DNA of 7,191 nt from Paracoccaceae bacterium (GTDB taxonomy: Bacteria; Pseudomonadota; Alphaproteobacteria; Rhodobacterales; Rhodobacteraceae). Positions 6,337 to 7,191 of the stretch are shown one piece after another (positions within the stretch are counted from its first letter, which is position 1; each line of letters opens with the position of its first letter). The notes beneath the pieces are model-generated. The model was given only the letters and a program-made list of their open reading frames with translations. It was not told where the DNA came from and made no database searches. The stretch is from positions 1 through 7,191 of the forward strand of contig JAPOSK010000594.1 in the NCBI GenBank assembly GCA_026709725.1, in the 5' to 3' direction. The position numbers and the translations under genes were made by a program.

Positions 6337-6899
6337 TCGTCATCTGACCGGATTGACGCTCTCTGAATGTAATCCGGATCCTGGAATCCAGGCCCTTCAC
6401 CACGTTTGATTGCATCAACAATATCCATGCCGGTGATCACCCTGCCAAAGACTGTATAGGCTCCATCAAGGTGAGGTGCATCGGCAAACATGATGAAAAA
6501 CTGCGAATTTGCTGAATGGGGATCATTGCTGCGCGCCATTCCCACAACACCGCGCGTGTATGGTGTATCGGTGAACTCGCTCTGCAAATTGGGCAGGTCC
6601 GAGCCTCCCCTTCCCGCTGCCTGCAGTGCATTGGCATCCCGATTTCCATATTCCACATCCCCGGTCTGGGCCATGAATCCCTCAATCACACGATGGAAGG
6701 CAACATTGTCATAGGCGCCAAGCTCGGTGAGAGTCTTGATCCGCTCGACATGGTTGGGCGCCAGATCAGGCAGCAGTTCGATTTCAACGGTACCGGTTGT
6801 ATTGCCGGCAATCTCCAGCACCAGCACATCAGCACTCAGGGCCGGTGGCGCCAGAATGGCGACCCACAGGGCCAATAAAGAAATTCCAAAACGCTTCAT
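6333..6899 (-). CDS. Cyclophilin-type peptidyl-prolyl cis-trans isomerase, secreted
   Basis: Catalyses cis-trans isomerisation of X-Pro bonds, here most likely in periplasmic protein folding. It has 188 residues: signal peptide MKRFGISLLALWVAILAPPA ending near ALSA-D, then a single cyclophilin domain. Visible active-site motifs are FHR (68-70), FMAQTGD (75-81, usually FMxQGGD), MARS (121-124), SQFFI (132-136), and LDGAYTVFGRVITGMD (144-159). The start at 6899 has AGGAG 6 bases upstream. It follows coaD by 69 bp in the same direction, an arrangement common in alphaproteobacteria, where the cyclophilin is often followed by another isomerase gene or by queA-tgt. Here the next gene is a DUF3179 protein, overlapping by 4 bp, so the two are probably co-translated. 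Confidence 0.95.
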   Translation of the reverse strand: MKRFGISLLALWVAILAPPALSADVLVLEIAGNTTGTVEIELLPDLAPNHVERIKTLTELGAYDNVAFHRVIEGFMAQTGDVEYGNRDANALQAAGRGGSDLPNLQSEFTDTPYTRGVVGMARSNDPHSANSQFFIMFADAPHLDGAYTVFGRVITGMDIVDAIKRGEGPGFQDPDYIQRASIRSDDE

Positions 6900-6903
6900 C
6901 CAT

Positions 6904-6910
6904 CTCTCCT
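6904..6910 (-). promoter_or_regulatory. Ribosome binding site of the isomerase gene
   Basis: AGGAGAG on the minus strand; its AGGAG core ends 6 bases before the ATG at 6899. A second ATG at 6903-6901 overlaps the start region but is out of frame and too close to the site, so 6899 is the start. Confidence 0.7.
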
Positions 6911-6952
6911 GTCATAATTGTCATCATCCCGATACCGCCCCCGACCCGTTGA

Positions 6953-6967
6953 CCGATTGCCAATCGG
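6953..6967 (-). other. Short hairpin directly after coaD
   Basis: On the minus strand CCGATT-GGC-AATCGG forms a perfect 6-bp stem with a 3-base loop, beginning one base after the coaD stop codon. There is no T-run after it, so it is more likely a pause or mRNA-stability element between coaD and the isomerase gene than a strong terminator. Confidence 0.35.
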
Positions 6968-6968
6968 C

Positions 6969-7191
6969 TCAGATCTCCTCGTCAAGTTTCGCAAGGAGTG
7001 CGTCCCTGACATGGGGCGGAACAAAACGCGAGACATCACCGCCCAGCCTTGCAACCTCCTTCACAAGACGTGACGATATGGCCTGATTGCGCGCGTCCGA
7101 CATGAGGAACACGGTTTCGACATGTTCATCGAGAATCCGGTTCATGCCGACCATCTGGTACTCATATTCAAAATCCGCCACGGCGCGCAGC
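6969..7191 (-). CDS. coaD: Pantetheine-phosphate adenylyltransferase, C-terminal part (cut by window edge)
   Basis: Converts 4'-phosphopantetheine and ATP to dephospho-CoA, the penultimate step of coenzyme A synthesis, in the cytoplasm. Only the last 73 or so residues are in the window; the 5' end lies beyond base 7191. The visible part is diagnostic: [18 protein letters not shown], then VETVFLMSD, the [21 protein letters not shown] segment (the ISSxxVRE motif of the family) and a short helical tail ending EEI. The frame is open through the right edge with no start codon needed. It is the first visible gene of a minus-strand run that continues with the cyclophilin and DUF3179 genes. Confidence 0.95.
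   Translation of the reverse strand, partial: LRAVADFEYEYQMVGMNRILDEHVETVFLMSDARNQAISSRLVKEVARLGGDVSRFVPPHVRDALLAKLDEEI

Overview
The window looks like chromosomal DNA from an alphaproteobacterium. Three things point there. The Fur protein is of the alphaproteobacterial Fur/Mur type, with DHPD, HHHDHLID and no CxxC pairs. The tyrosyl-tRNA synthetase has the alphaproteobacterial form (HVGS and KMGKS signatures). A gene for a secreted cyclophilin directly follows coaD. I cannot name a genus. No RNA gene or CRISPR array was seen.

The left part (1-2983) is accessory DNA bounded by two identical 55-bp direct repeats (1-55 and 2929-2983). Each repeat contains a 7-bp inverted pair, TTCGCAG/CTGCGAA. 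From left to right the interval holds the decayed C-terminal end of an IS1634-like transposase (about 91-482, + strand, broken in at least three places). Then, on the minus strand, comes a two-gene module: an OLD/AAA_15-like ATPase of about 500 residues (2631 to 1127), followed by an overlapping small protein with a PD-(D/E)xK-like D...ExK signature (1166 to 648). An ATPase coupled to a small nuclease is the layout of several anti-phage systems, but I do not recognise this pair as a named one. The ATPase reading frame is interrupted by two single-base frameshifts, so this copy is probably dead unless the shifts are sequence errors. There is no integrase in the interval. Because the exact 55-bp repeat begins at base 1, an assembly effect has to be considered.

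The right part (2984-7191) is ordinary core genome. On the + strand there is fur (3156-3581), a 429-bp stretch without a convincing gene, and tyrS (4011-5258). On the minus strand, reading leftwards from the right edge, are the 3' end of coaD (cut by the window), a secreted cyclophilin-type peptidyl-prolyl isomerase, and a secreted DUF3179 protein that overlaps the isomerase gene by 4 bp. tyrS and the DUF3179 gene converge with one base between their stop codons.

The accessory interval lies directly upstream of fur. Its right-hand repeat ends 172 bp before the fur start codon, so the native fur promoter region may have been shortened or replaced.
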